Both the position numbers and the translations under genes were made by a program. A DNA stretch of 18,916 nucleotides from an uncultured bacterium (lineage in GTDB: Bacteria; Bacillota; Clostridia; Oscillospirales; Ruminococcaceae). Numbering within the stretch: position 1 is the first letter of the stretch; each line of letters opens with the position of its first letter. The notes under the pieces are model-generated. The model saw only the letters and a program-made list of their open reading frames with translations. It was not told the origin of the DNA and made no database searches. Shown here piece after piece: positions 1-8,346 of this stretch. The stretch is from contig CAJMLV010000048.1 of assembly GCA_905214345.1 (NCBI GenBank), positions 1 to 18,916 on the forward strand. Reading direction: 5' to 3'.

Positions 1-396
1 TGGAGCAACATCGGCTACGACGCCGTGCTGCTGCTGGCGGGCCTGCAGAACGTGTCCGCCACCTTGTATGAAGCCGCCGACCTGGACGGCGCTTCCAAGG
101 TCAAGCAGTTCTTCTCCATCACCCTGCCCATGGTTTCCCCCACTTTGTTCGTCGTCATGATCATGCGCCTGATGTCCTCGCTGAAAGTGTTCGACCTGAT
201 CTACATGATGGTCGACGACGCGAACCCCGCGCTGAACGACGCCCAGAGCCTGATGTCCCTGTTCTACCGCGAAAGCTTCATCGCCGGTGACAAGGGCTAC
301 GCTTCCGCCATCGTCGTCTGGACCGTGCTGCTGATCGGTGTTGTCACCCTCATCCAGTTCATCGGCCAGAAAAAGTGGGTCAATTACGAGGTGTAA
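1..396 (+). CDS. ABC sugar transporter permease, MalF/UgpA type (5' end outside window)
   Basis: This is the C-terminal 131 residues of an inner-membrane permease of a carbohydrate ABC importer; the frame is open from base 1, so the true start lies upstream. The EAA loop that docks on the ATPase is visible at about residues 24-45 (EAADLDGASKVKQFF, then ITLPMVSP). It is followed by hydrophobic segments FVVMIMRLM and IVVWTVLLIGVVTLIQF and a short cytoplasmic tail. It lies three bases before a second permease, the usual F-G pairing of such importers. The substrate is inferred from the downstream alpha-galactosidase, fructokinase and sucrose-type GH13 enzyme: raffinose-family oligosaccharides or sucrose. 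The binding protein is presumably upstream, outside the window. In this transporter class the ATPase is often an unlinked shared MsmK-type protein, and none is seen here. Confidence 0.93.
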   Translation, partial: WSNIGYDAVLLLAGLQNVSATLYEAADLDGASKVKQFFSITLPMVSPTLFVVMIMRLMSSLKVFDLIYMMVDDANPALNDAQSLMSLFYRESFIAGDKGYASAIVVWTVLLIGVVTLIQFIGQKKWVNYEV

Positions 397-399
397 AGC

Positions 400-1236
400 A
401 TGAATACCAGTATGAAAAGCAGCAAAAGACTTTCCACCACACTGACGTACATCGTTCTGATCCTGGGCAGCGTGCTCATGATCTTCCCCTTTGTGTGGAT
501 GCTCCTGACCAGCTTCAAGACCCAGGCTGAGGCCATGGCCATTCCGCCCCAGATCCTGCCCTCTACCTGGGAGTTCACCAACTTCACCACCGCCCTGGCC
601 AGCCTGCCCTTCGTCAACCTGTATGTGAACACCGGCCTGCTCATCGTCTTCCGCGTGGTGTGCGCCGTGGTGTTCAGCTCTATGGCCGGCTACGCCTTCG
701 CCAAGCTGGAGTTCCCCTGCAAGAACCTGCTGTTCGGCATCGTTCTGGTTCAGATGATGCTGCCCAGCCAGATCTTCATCACCCCCCAGTACCTGATGCT
801 GGCCCGCATGGGTCTGACCAACACCATCTTCGCGCTGGTGTTCCCGGGCCTTGTCTCCGCCTTCGGCACCTTCTTTTTGCGCCAGACTTATCTGGGCATC
901 CCCAACGAGATCGCCGAAGCCGCGTATCTGGACGGCTGCAACAAGTGGCAGACCTTCTATAAGGTCATGTTCCCCCTGACCGGTTCCAGCTGCGCCGCCC
1001 TGGCCATCTTCACCGCCGTGTTCGCTTACTCCGACCTGATGTGGCCGCTGATCTGCAACACCGACCTGAACAAGATGACCCTGTCCGCCGGTCTGTCCAC
1101 CCTGAACGGCCAGTACACCACCAACTTCCCCGTGCTGATGGCCGGCAGCCTGCTGGCCATGATCCCCATGGTCATCCTCTACCTGGTTTTCCAGAAACAG
1201 TTCATCCAGGGCATCGCCATGACCGGCGGCAAATGA
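400..1236 (+). CDS. ABC sugar transporter permease, MalG/AraQ type
   Basis: A 278-residue second permease of the same importer. Hydrophobic segments begin at about residue 15 (YIVLILGSVLMIFPFVWMLL), with others near 80-100, 110-130, 142-160, 198-218 and 250-268, matching the six-helix MalG fold. The EAA loop is at about 170-192 (EIAEAAYLDGCNKWQ). The length is normal for the family. A GAGGTG ribosome site lies inside the end of the upstream gene (389-394), six bases before the ATG at 400, so the two permeases are probably translationally coupled. A strong hairpin with a T-run follows at 1278-1329. The substrate is inferred from neighbours to be an alpha-galactoside or sucrose. Confidence 0.95.
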   Translation: MNTSMKSSKRLSTTLTYIVLILGSVLMIFPFVWMLLTSFKTQAEAMAIPPQILPSTWEFTNFTTALASLPFVNLYVNTGLLIVFRVVCAVVFSSMAGYAFAKLEFPCKNLLFGIVLVQMMLPSQIFITPQYLMLARMGLTNTIFALVFPGLVSAFGTFFLRQTYLGIPNEIAEAAYLDGCNKWQTFYKVMFPLTGSSCAALAIFTAVFAYSDLMWPLICNTDLNKMTLSAGLSTLNGQYTTNFPVLMAGSLLAMIPMVILYLVFQKQFIQGIAMTGGK

Positions 1237-1277
1237 TCCCGGTCCTTTGCCCTTAACGTCCCCTCGGGGGACATCCC

Positions 1278-1329
1278 GGCGGCAGGCGGGCTGCGGCAGA
1301 CAGCCCGCCCGCCTGCCGCCTTTCTTTTT
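1278..1329 (+). terminator. Strong intrinsic terminator or attenuator after the permeases
   Basis: GGCGGCAGGC (1278-1287) pairs perfectly with GCCTGCCGCC (1311-1320). GGGCTG (1288-1293) pairs with CAGCCC (1301-1306), leaving a four-base bulge on the right arm. TTTCTTTTT follows at once. This is a very stable Rho-independent terminator. It sits between the transporter genes and the alpha-galactosidase, so it either ends the transporter transcript or lets only part of transcription through. Confidence 0.85.
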
Positions 1330-1406
1330 GAAAACTCGGTCCTGCGCGCCCTTTCGGGGGTGCCGGGACCTGGCTATATATTCTTTCTTTTCAGGAGGAC
1401 CCTCTT
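1330..1406 (+). promoter_or_regulatory. Leader of the alpha-galactosidase gene: hairpin, possible weak -10, strong RBS
   Basis: After the terminator, GGTCC (1338-1342) and GGACC (1366-1370) close an imperfect GC-rich hairpin. A TATATATT stretch (1375-1382) could be a -10 element, but I see no convincing -35 box 16-18 bases upstream. AGGAGG at 1393-1398 is a strong ribosome site eight bases before the ATG at 1407. The region may be a weak or activator-dependent promoter, or only a read-through leader. Confidence 0.35.
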
Positions 1407-3656
1407 ATGGGCATTCAATTTGACGCCGGAACCCGCACCTTTACGCTGCAGACCACCCGTACCACCTATCAGATGCGTGTGGACGAGCGGGGGCGGCTGC
1501 TTCACCTGTACTACGGGCGCAGCATCGGCCGGGGCGATCTGGCGGCGCTCTACCCGCCCGCCGACCACGGTTTTTCGCCGGACTATTACCCCTGCCGCCT
1601 GCGCCGGGGCATTTCCCCCGACGTTCTGCCCCAGGAATACACCGGCTGCAATGTGGGCGACTTCCGCCTTTCCTGCCTGGTGGTGCGGGACGCCACCGGC
1701 GCCGCCGGGGCGGATTTCCTGTATGATTCCCACCAGGTCCTGCCCGGAAAATACGACCTGGACGGCCTGCCCTGCGCCCACGACGAGGACAGCGAGGCCG
1801 AGACCCTGTCCATCCTGCTGAAAGACCCCGTCACCGGCCTGGAACTGGAACTGCTGTACGGCGTGTTTGCCCGTCAGGATGTGATCACCCGGGCGGTGCG
1901 GCTGCACAACGGCGGCAGCGCCCCCCTGCGGCTGGAAAAGGCAGCCTCTCTCTGCCTGGACCTGCCCTTCGGCAGCTGGGACCTCCTCCACTTCCACGGC
2001 CGCCACGCCATGGAACGCCGGATGGAGCGCACGCCCCTGCCCAACGCCATCACCACCGTGTCCTCCACCCGGGGTGCCTCCAGCCATCACCACAACCCCT
2101 TCGTCATCCTCTGCGACCACGGCGCCGACGAGGACCACGGCCTGTGCTACGGCGTGATGCCGGTGTATTCCGGCTCCCACCGCACCGACATCGAGGTGGA
2201 CCAGAACGGCCTGACCCGCCTGGTCACCGGCATCCATGACGAGCGCTTCAGCTGGAAGCTGGAAGCCGGCGAGACCTTCACCGCTCCGGAAGTGCTGCTC
2301 TGCTGCACCCCCGACGGCCTGGGGGACCTGTCCCGCCATTACCACACCTTCCTGCGGCGCAACATCTGCCGCAGCCCCTTCCGCTATACCCGCCGCCCGG
2401 TGCTCATCAACAACTGGGAGGCCACCTATTTCCGCTTTGACACCGAATCCATCTGCCGCATCGCCGAGAAGGCCGCCGCCCTGGGGGTGGAGATGATGGT
2501 GCTGGACGACGGCTGGTTCGGCAAGCGGGACGACGACAATTCCGGCCTGGGTGACTGGTTCGTGAACGAGCACAAGCTGCCCGGCGGTCTGCAGCCGCTG
2601 ATCGAGCGGGTGAACGCCCTGGGCATGAAGTTCGGCCTGTGGGTGGAGCCGGAGATGGTCAGCGAGGATTCCGATCTGTACCGTGCCCACCCCGACTGGG
2701 CCCTGACCCTGCCCGGCCGCACCCCCGCCATGGGCCGCAACCAGCTGGTGCTGGATATGGGCCGTCCCGAGGTGGTGGATTACCTCACCGAACGGCTGAG
2801 CACCATCCTGCGGGAAAACCACATCGAATACATCAAGTGGGATATGAACCGCAACATGTCCGACGTATACAGCCGCGCCCTGCCCCCGGAACGCCAGGGC
2901 GAGACCGCCCACCGCTACATGCTGGGCGTGTACAAGCTGCTGGACCGGCTGACCACCGCCTTCCCCCATGTGCTGTTTGAGGGCTGCGCCGGCGGCGGCG
3001 GCCGCTTTGACGCGGGCATGCTGCGCTACTTCCCCCAGATCTGGTGCAGCGACAACACCGACGCGGTGGAGCGCCTGACCATCCAGCACGGCACCTCCTT
3101 CGGGTATCCGGTGTCCTGCATGGGCGCCCATGTTTCCGCCTGCCCCAACCACCAGACCGGCCGCACCACTCCCCTGTGGACCCGTGCGGTGGTGGCCATG
3201 TCCGGCACCTTCGGGTATGAGCTGGACCTGGGCCGCCTGACCGACGAGGAGCGGGAAGAGGTGAAGGAACAGATCGAGACCTTCAAGCGGTACTATGACG
3301 TGATCCAGAACGGCGCCTACTACCGCCTGAGTGACCCCAACACCCAGCCCCGCTACACCGCCTGGCAGACGGTGACCGGCACCGAAAGCCTGGTGAGCCT
3401 GGTGCTCACCCACCCCGAAGCCAACGCCCGCCCGCTGCACCTGTTCCTGCGCGGTCTGGACGAGAACGCCCTGTACCGGGTGGACGAGCTGCAGCTGTAC
3501 GGCACCGCCAACACTCCCGAAGCCGCCGGGCCTGATACCGCATCCCTGGCGGGGGCGGTGTTCAGCGGCAGCGCCCTGATGTATGCGGGATGCACCCTGC
3601 CCCACCTCACCGGCGACGTGCCCAGCGTGCAGATGCACCTGACCCGCCTGGACTGA
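1407..3656 (+). CDS. Alpha-galactosidase, glycoside hydrolase family 36
   Basis: A 749-residue retaining alpha-galactosidase expected to release galactose from raffinose, stachyose or melibiose. GH36 landmarks are in order: an N-terminal beta-sandwich; substrate-pocket MVLDDGWFG with D367, D368 and W370; LWVEPEMVS; KWDMNR with the nucleophile D479; CSDNTDAVERL with the acid/base D549. These numbers are almost those of Geobacillus AgaA, and the length fits the 720-750-residue bacterial class. There is no signal peptide, so it acts in the cytoplasm on sugar brought in by the upstream importer. AGGAGG lies eight bases before the ATG. The fructokinase and GH13 genes follow on the same strand at gaps of about 30 bases, forming an operon. 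Family assignment is very secure; the preferred substrate is inferred. Confidence 0.97.
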   Translation: MGIQFDAGTRTFTLQTTRTTYQMRVDERGRLLHLYYGRSIGRGDLAALYPPADHGFSPDYYPCRLRRGISPDVLPQEYTGCNVGDFRLSCLVVRDATGAAGADFLYDSHQVLPGKYDLDGLPCAHDEDSEAETLSILLKDPVTGLELELLYGVFARQDVITRAVRLHNGGSAPLRLEKAASLCLDLPFGSWDLLHFHGRHAMERRMERTPLPNAITTVSSTRGASSHHHNPFVILCDHGADEDHGLCYGVMPVYSGSHRTDIEVDQNGLTRLVTGIHDERFSWKLEAGETFTAPEVLLCCTPDGLGDLSRHYHTFLRRNICRSPFRYTRRPVLINNWEATYFRFDTESICRIAEKAAALGVEMMVLDDGWFGKRDDDNSGLGDWFVNEHKLPGGLQPLIERVNALGMKFGLWVEPEMVSEDSDLYRAHPDWALTLPGRTPAMGRNQLVLDMGRPEVVDYLTERLSTILRENHIEYIKWDMNRNMSDVYSRALPPERQGETAHRYMLGVYKLLDRLTTAFPHVLFEGCAGGGGRFDAGMLRYFPQIWCSDNTDAVERLTIQHGTSFGYPVSCMGAHVSACPNHQTGRTTPLWTRAVVAMSGTFGYELDLGRLTDEEREEVKEQIETFKRYYDVIQNGAYYRLSDPNTQPRYTAWQTVTGTESLVSLVLTHPEANARPLHLFLRGLDENALYRVDELQLYGTANTPEAAGPDTASLAGAVFSGSALMYAGCTLPHLTGDVPSVQMHLTRLD

Positions 3657-3672
3657 AAAAGCCACAACGAAC

Positions 3673-3677
3673 GGAGG
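3673..3677 (+). promoter_or_regulatory. Ribosome binding site that decides the fructokinase start
   Basis: GGAGG at 3673-3677 directly touches the in-frame ATG at 3678, leaving no spacing for initiation there. It lies nine bases before the ATG at 3687. The protein therefore probably starts at 3687 with MDIVAIGEVL, three residues shorter than the longest open frame. Confidence 0.75.
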
Positions 3678-3686
3678 ATGCCCGCC

Positions 3687-4628
3687 ATGGACATTGTTGC
3701 CATCGGAGAAGTGCTCATTGACCTGACCCAGACCGGCACCGACGGGGCCGGTGTGCCCCAGTACGCCGCCAACCCCGGGGGCGCTCCCGCCAACCTGGCG
3801 GTGGCGGCGGCCCGGCTGGGGGCTTCCACCGCCCTCATCAGCAAGGTGGGGCAGGACGCCTTCGGGCGTTATCTGCGCAAGGTGATGGAAGAAAACAAGG
3901 TGGACGTGAGCGCCCTGACCGTGGACGAAGAGCAGCACACCACCATGGCCGTGGTGTCGGTGGACGAAAACGGGGAGCGGGATTTCACCTTCTACCGGGA
4001 CCCGGGGGCGGATTCCATGCTGCTGAAAGACGAGATCCCCCTGGGCCTGCTGAAAGAAGCCCGGTTCCTGCATTTCGGCAGCGTGAGCCTGACCCGGGAA
4101 CCCGCCCGCACCACCACCCTCTGCGCCGCCGAGACCGCCCGCGCCCTGGGTGCGGTGATCACCTACGACCCCAACTACCGGGCCAACCTCTGGCCCGACC
4201 GGGACACCGCCATCCGCCGGATGCGCAAGCCCCTGGACATGGTGGACATCCTGAAAATTTCCGACGAGGAACTGCCCCTGCTGGCGGACACCGACGACCT
4301 GGAAGCGGGCACCGCCGCCCTGGCGGAACACGGCATCCGGCTGATTCTGGTGACCCTGGGCCCCAACGGGGTGTTCTACCGCTTCGGCGGCAAGACCGGC
4401 ACGGTGCCCGGCGTGCCCTGTACCGTGGGGGACACCAACGGCGCGGGGGATACCTTCTTCGGGGCGTTCTTGTCCCGGCTGAGCCGCCTGGACGGCCCCG
4501 ACTGCCTGACGGCGGACATGCTGGAAGAGATGCTGGCCTTTGCCAACAGGGCGGCTTCCATCACCACCAGCCGCCGGGGCGCCATCCCCGCCATGCCCAC
4601 CCTGGAAGAGATGAAAACCCGCCGGTGA
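3687..4628 (+). CDS. scrK: Fructokinase, PfkB/ribokinase family
   Basis: A 313-residue sugar kinase expected to convert fructose and ATP to fructose 6-phosphate in the cytoplasm. It begins with the PfkB strand MDIVAIGEVLIDL, followed by the sugar-binding NPGGAPANLAVAAARLG at about 29-45, typical of ScrK-type fructokinases. The C-terminal ATP-site signature DTNGAGDTFFGAF is at about 249-261 with the catalytic base D255. Length and both signatures are normal. The start at 3687 is chosen from the ribosome-site spacing. It sits between the alpha-galactosidase and a sucrose-type GH13 enzyme, so its job is most simply to phosphorylate the fructose freed from sucrose. A different ketohexose substrate cannot be excluded, since PfkB specificities are hard to tell from sequence. 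Confidence 0.9.
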   Translation: MDIVAIGEVLIDLTQTGTDGAGVPQYAANPGGAPANLAVAAARLGASTALISKVGQDAFGRYLRKVMEENKVDVSALTVDEEQHTTMAVVSVDENGERDFTFYRDPGADSMLLKDEIPLGLLKEARFLHFGSVSLTREPARTTTLCAAETARALGAVITYDPNYRANLWPDRDTAIRRMRKPLDMVDILKISDEELPLLADTDDLEAGTAALAEHGIRLILVTLGPNGVFYRFGGKTGTVPGVPCTVGDTNGAGDTFFGAFLSRLSRLDGPDCLTADMLEEMLAFANRAASITTSRRGAIPAMPTLEEMKTRR

Positions 4629-4662
4629 CCCACACCGCCGGATATAAAGGAGCTGTTTTGCA

Positions 4663-6516
4663 ATGAAGGAGACCCGCACCCGCCGCGCCGACGACGCACT
4701 GTTTGAAGAACGCCTGTCCCGCTGCCGCGACGAGCTGGAATGGCTGTTCATGGAACTGTACGACGACCGGGAAGCCCTGGGCACCCTGGAACAGGCCATG
4801 GCAGATGCCTTTGCCGCCCGCAGCGCCGAGCTGAAAAAGCTGGACGCCGCCCGGGAAGCCGACCCCGGCTGGTACCGCCGGGGCAACATGTTCGGCATGA
4901 CCATGTACACCGACCTCTTTGCCGGGGACCTGAAGAAGCTGGCGAAGAAACTGCCTTATCTGAAGGAGCAGAAACTGACCTACCTGCATCTGATGCCCCT
5001 GCTGAAAATGCCCCATCCCCACAACGACGGCGGCTATGCGGTGGAGGACTTCAACCAGGTGGACCCGTCCCTTGGCACCAACGCCGACCTGGCTGCCCTG
5101 ACCAAAAAGCTGCGGGCTGCGGGCATCAGCCTGTGCCTGGACTTTGTGATGAACCACACCGCTTCCAGCCACGAATGGGCCCGCCGGGCCATGGCCGGGG
5201 ACCCCTATTACCAGAACTTCTACCACTGTTTTGACGACCGCACCGTGCCCGACCAGTACGAGCAGACGGTGCCCCAGGTCTTCCCCAACACTGCGCCGGG
5301 CAACTTTACCTGGTGCGAGGAGATGCACAAGTGGGTGCTGACCACCTTCCACCCCTACCAGTGGGACCTGAACTACCGCAATCCCGCGGTGCTGGTGGAG
5401 ATGACCCGCAGCATGCTGAACCTGGCCAACCTGGGCGTGGAGGTGCTGCGCATCGACGCAGTGCCCTATATCTGGAAGCAGCTGGGCACCAACTGCCGCA
5501 ACCTGCCCCAGGTGCACACCATCGTGCGCATCATCCGCATGGTGCTGGAGACCGTCTGCCCCGCCGTCATCCTGAAAGGCGAGGTGGTCATGGCCCCCAG
5601 CGAGCTGGCCGCCTACTTCGGCACCCCGGAAAAGCCGGAATGTCACATGCTGTACAGCGTTTCCACCATGGTCAACCTGTGGAGCGCCCTGGCTGCCCGG
5701 GACGTGCGGCTGCTGAAAGCCCAGCTGGATGCCCTGAACGCCCTGGGCCCCCAGTGCTGGTTCGTGAACTATCTGCGCTGCCACGACGACATCGGCTGGG
5801 GCCTGGACGAGGACACCGAGCGGTACCTGGGCATCGACCCCCAGCTGCACAAGGAATACCTCTACCACTTCTACGAAGGCCGCTTTGACGGCAGCTGGGC
5901 CAAGGGCGAGGTATACAACTACGACCCCGTCACCCGGGACGCCCGCAGCTGCGGCACCACCGCCAGCCTGTGCGGCGTGGAGCAGGCCCTGGAACAGGGC
6001 AACAAGGCCGCTTTGCAGGTGGCGCTGCACCGCGACCTGCTGATGCACGGGGCCATGGCCTTCTTCAAGGGCTTCCCCATGCTGAACAGCGGCGACGAGA
6101 TCGGCCAGCTCAACGGCTGGGGCTACAAGGACGACCCCGACCTGGTGGAGGACAGCCGCAACCTGCACCGCACCAAGTTCGATTGGGACAACGCCGCCAA
6201 GCGCACCCAGCCCGGCACCCTGCAGAATGAACTGTGGGAAGGCCTGGAAGAGCTGCGCGGCCTGCGGGCGGACCCCTGCTTCGGACCGGACGCCTGGTTC
6301 ACCACCTGGGACACCCACAACAACGGGGTACTGGGCCTGGTGCGCCGGGCCGGGGACCGCACCCTGGCGGGTGTGTTCAACTTCACCGCCGAACCCCAGC
6401 ACCTGTGGCTGGACGCCCTGGACGGCACCTGGAAGGACCGCAAGACCGGCAACGCCGCCGACGTGCGGGACCTGTGGCTGCAGCCCTACGAGATGCGGGT
6501 TCTGGTGAACGAATAA
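4663..6516 (+). CDS. Amylosucrase-type GH13 enzyme (subfamily 4-like), sucrose-active
   Basis: A 617-residue enzyme expected to act on sucrose, transferring or hydrolysing the glucosyl part and freeing fructose. It has the amylosucrase layout: a helical N-terminal domain (about 1-70) rather than an immediate barrel, then YTDLFAGDLKKL, LTYLHLMPLLK, DGGYAV with pocket D122, NHTASSHEW with H165, QWDLNYRNP, RIDAV with nucleophile D265, ILKGEVV with acid/base E307, and CHDDIGW with H374 and D375. Offsets from the Neisseria amylosucrase catalytic residues are a constant 21-22 up to E307 and 18 at HDD. A DSR motif also remains near the end. AAAGGAG lies ten bases before the ATG. Sucrose phosphorylase (GH13_18) would be the commoner partner in such operons but lacks this N-terminal domain. 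Glucan synthesis versus plain sucrose hydrolysis cannot be decided from sequence. Confidence 0.88.
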   Translation: MKETRTRRADDALFEERLSRCRDELEWLFMELYDDREALGTLEQAMADAFAARSAELKKLDAAREADPGWYRRGNMFGMTMYTDLFAGDLKKLAKKLPYLKEQKLTYLHLMPLLKMPHPHNDGGYAVEDFNQVDPSLGTNADLAALTKKLRAAGISLCLDFVMNHTASSHEWARRAMAGDPYYQNFYHCFDDRTVPDQYEQTVPQVFPNTAPGNFTWCEEMHKWVLTTFHPYQWDLNYRNPAVLVEMTRSMLNLANLGVEVLRIDAVPYIWKQLGTNCRNLPQVHTIVRIIRMVLETVCPAVILKGEVVMAPSELAAYFGTPEKPECHMLYSVSTMVNLWSALAARDVRLLKAQLDALNALGPQCWFVNYLRCHDDIGWGLDEDTERYLGIDPQLHKEYLYHFYEGRFDGSWAKGEVYNYDPVTRDARSCGTTASLCGVEQALEQGNKAALQVALHRDLLMHGAMAFFKGFPMLNSGDEIGQLNGWGYKDDPDLVEDSRNLHRTKFDWDNAAKRTQPGTLQNELWEGLEELRGLRADPCFGPDAWFTTWDTHNNGVLGLVRRAGDRTLAGVFNFTAEPQHLWLDALDGTWKDRKTGNAADVRDLWLQPYEMRVLVNE

Positions 6517-6580
6517 GTTTCCTTCTGTCTGCCCCCGTCCCGGTGCCGTGCCGGGGCGCGGGGAAAGACTTCTGTCTGCA

Positions 6581-6622
6581 AAAGCAAAAGGACAGGCCCT
6601 TTCGGGCCTGTCCTTTTGCTTT
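6581..6622. terminator. Bidirectional terminator between the sucrose-type GH13 gene and treC
   Basis: A perfect 19-bp stem, 6581-6599 with 6604-6622, has a TTTC loop and is flanked by A-rich and T-rich arms, so it works in both directions. It separates the + strand alpha-galactoside operon from the convergent treC. An 11-base direct repeat, CTTCTGTCTGC, lies just before it (6522-6532 and 6569-6579). Confidence 0.92.
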
Positions 6623-6648
6623 GTCGGTATTTTCCCGGGGAAAGAGGT

Positions 6649-8304
6649 TTACACTTCCCAGACGCCCGCCTCGTAGGGGGCCAGGGTCATGGCGGGGGTC
6701 AGCTCCCGCTTTTCGATGTTGCTCAGCACCGGTTTTGCCCCGGCGCACAGGGCCTCGGGCAAGGTGACGGGAGCATCGGTGCCGTAGAAGTTGCACAGCA
6801 CCACCATCGTGCGGCCATTCAGGGTGCGGGTGTAGCCGAACACCCGGTCATCCTCCGCCAGCAGGGGAGCAAATTCCCCGGCCTGCACCAAATCGCTGGA
6901 TTTCCGCAGTTTCACCAGCTGCCGGTAGTAGGCCAGCACCGAATCCCCGTCCGCCAGGGCGGCTTCGGCGTTGATCTCCTCATGGTTGGGGTTGACGGCA
7001 AGCCAGGGGGTGCCGGTGGTGAAGCCGCCGTTGGCCCCCGCCGTCCACTGCATGGGGGTGCGGCCGTTGTCCCGGGAGCGGGCGCCCAGAATCCGGTAGG
7101 TCTCTTCCTCGCTCAGGCCCTTGTTCCGCAGGATGTGGTAATAGTTGATGCTCTCCACGTCCCGGTACTGGGCCAGGTCGGTGAAGTGGGCGTTGGTCAT
7201 GCCCAGTTCCTCCCCCTGGTAGATGTAGGGGGTGCCCCGCAGGCAGTGGATGGCGGTGGCCAGCATCTTGGCCGACCGCACCCGGTATTCCCCTTCGTCC
7301 CCGAAGCGGGAGACGATGCGGGGCTGGTCATGGTTGCACCAGAACAACGCGTTCCAGCCGCCCCCGGCCTGCATGCCCAGCTGCCAGTCGGTGAGGAGCT
7401 TTTTCAGTTCCCCGAAGCGGTTTTCTTCCAGAGCCCACTTGTCCCCGTTCTTGTAGTCGGTCTTCAGGTGGTGGAAGCTGAACACCATGGACAGCTCATG
7501 CCGGTCGGGGCGGGTGTAACCCACGCAGTTGTCCAGGCTGGTGGAGGACATCTCCCCCACCGTGACCACGTTCTCGTACTTGCCGAAGCCACGCTCGTTG
7601 AGCATGCGCAGGTATTCGTGGATGCGGGGGCCGTCGGTGTAGAAGCGGCGGCCGTCCCCCCGGTGGTCGTCCTCCAGGGTCTGGGGCTTGGAGATGAGGT
7701 TCACCACGTCGAACCGGAAGGCCCGCACACCTTTCCCGGCCCAGAAGTCCAGCACGGCGAAGAGTTCTTCCCGCAGGTCGGGGTTGTCCCAGTTCAGGTC
7801 CGCCTGGGTCACGTCAAAGAGGTGGAGGTAGTATTTGCCCACTTCCGGGCTGTATTCCCAGGCGTTGCCGCCGAACTTGGACACCCAGTTGGTGGGCGGG
7901 GTGCCGGGTTCGCCGTCCCGCCAGATGTAGTAGTCCTGGTATTTTTTCTCCCCGGCCAGGGCGCGGCGGAACCAGGTGTGGGCGGTGGAAGTGTGGTTGA
8001 ACACCATGTCCAGCATGATGCGGATGCCCCGCTTTTCCCCTTCCCGGCAGAGGGTCTCGAAATCCTCCATGGTGCCGTAGACGGGGTCGATGGCGCAATA
8101 GTCGGCCACATCGTAGCCGTTGTCCCGCTGGGGGCTGGGGTAGATGGGGGTCAGCCACAGATAGTCCACCCCCAGCCCGGCCAGGTAGTCCAGCCGGGAG
8201 GTCAGGCCCGGCAGGTCGCCGATGCCGTCGCCGTTGGAATCCTGAAAGCTCTTGACATAGATCTGATAGACGACCTTGCCGCCCAGATCGGTCTGTTTCA
8301 TCAT
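6649..8304 (-). CDS. treC: Trehalose-6-phosphate hydrolase (alpha,alpha-phosphotrehalase), GH13
   Basis: A 551-residue cytoplasmic GH13 enzyme that cleaves trehalose 6-phosphate into glucose and glucose 6-phosphate. Motifs in order: VVYQIYVKSFQDSNGDGIGD at the N-terminus, DMVFNHTS near 99, FRFDVVNLI with nucleophile D199, VGEMSS with acid/base E251, and NHDQPR with D326, then ARSRDNGRTPMQW, typical of the oligo-1,6-glucosidase/TreC group. The length equals that of E. coli TreC. AAAGGA lies about ten bases before the ATG at 8304; a second ATG at 8301 is possible but less well spaced. It follows the trehalose PTS gene by 42 bases, which is what separates TreC from related alpha-glucosidases that share these motifs. 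Confidence 0.95.
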   Translation of the reverse strand: MMKQTDLGGKVVYQIYVKSFQDSNGDGIGDLPGLTSRLDYLAGLGVDYLWLTPIYPSPQRDNGYDVADYCAIDPVYGTMEDFETLCREGEKRGIRIMLDMVFNHTSTAHTWFRRALAGEKKYQDYYIWRDGEPGTPPTNWVSKFGGNAWEYSPEVGKYYLHLFDVTQADLNWDNPDLREELFAVLDFWAGKGVRAFRFDVVNLISKPQTLEDDHRGDGRRFYTDGPRIHEYLRMLNERGFGKYENVVTVGEMSSTSLDNCVGYTRPDRHELSMVFSFHHLKTDYKNGDKWALEENRFGELKKLLTDWQLGMQAGGGWNALFWCNHDQPRIVSRFGDEGEYRVRSAKMLATAIHCLRGTPYIYQGEELGMTNAHFTDLAQYRDVESINYYHILRNKGLSEEETYRILGARSRDNGRTPMQWTAGANGGFTTGTPWLAVNPNHEEINAEAALADGDSVLAYYRQLVKLRKSSDLVQAGEFAPLLAEDDRVFGYTRTLNGRTMVVLCNFYGTDAPVTLPEALCAGAKPVLSNIEKRELTPAMTLAPYEAGVWEV

Positions 8305-8346
8305 GGGGACGCATCCTTTCTTCTGTTCAGGGGTTGGGGTTGGAGA

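Noticed and set aside
1374..4910. 1178-residue open frame on the minus strand opposite the alpha-galactosidase and fructokinase genes
   Set aside because: It is antisense to two genes with full catalytic motifs; its composition (G, V, Q, H, A rich, no domain) is what GC-rich codons give on the opposite strand.
4561..6402. 613-residue minus-strand frame opposite the GH13 gene
   Set aside because: Low-complexity mirror of a real gene with no motif and no ribosome site.
4663..6516. Sucrose phosphorylase (GtfA) or plain alpha-amylase as the product
   Set aside because: The helical N-terminal domain, spacing of D265/E307/D375 and motifs such as QWDLNYRNP fit amylosucrase much better.
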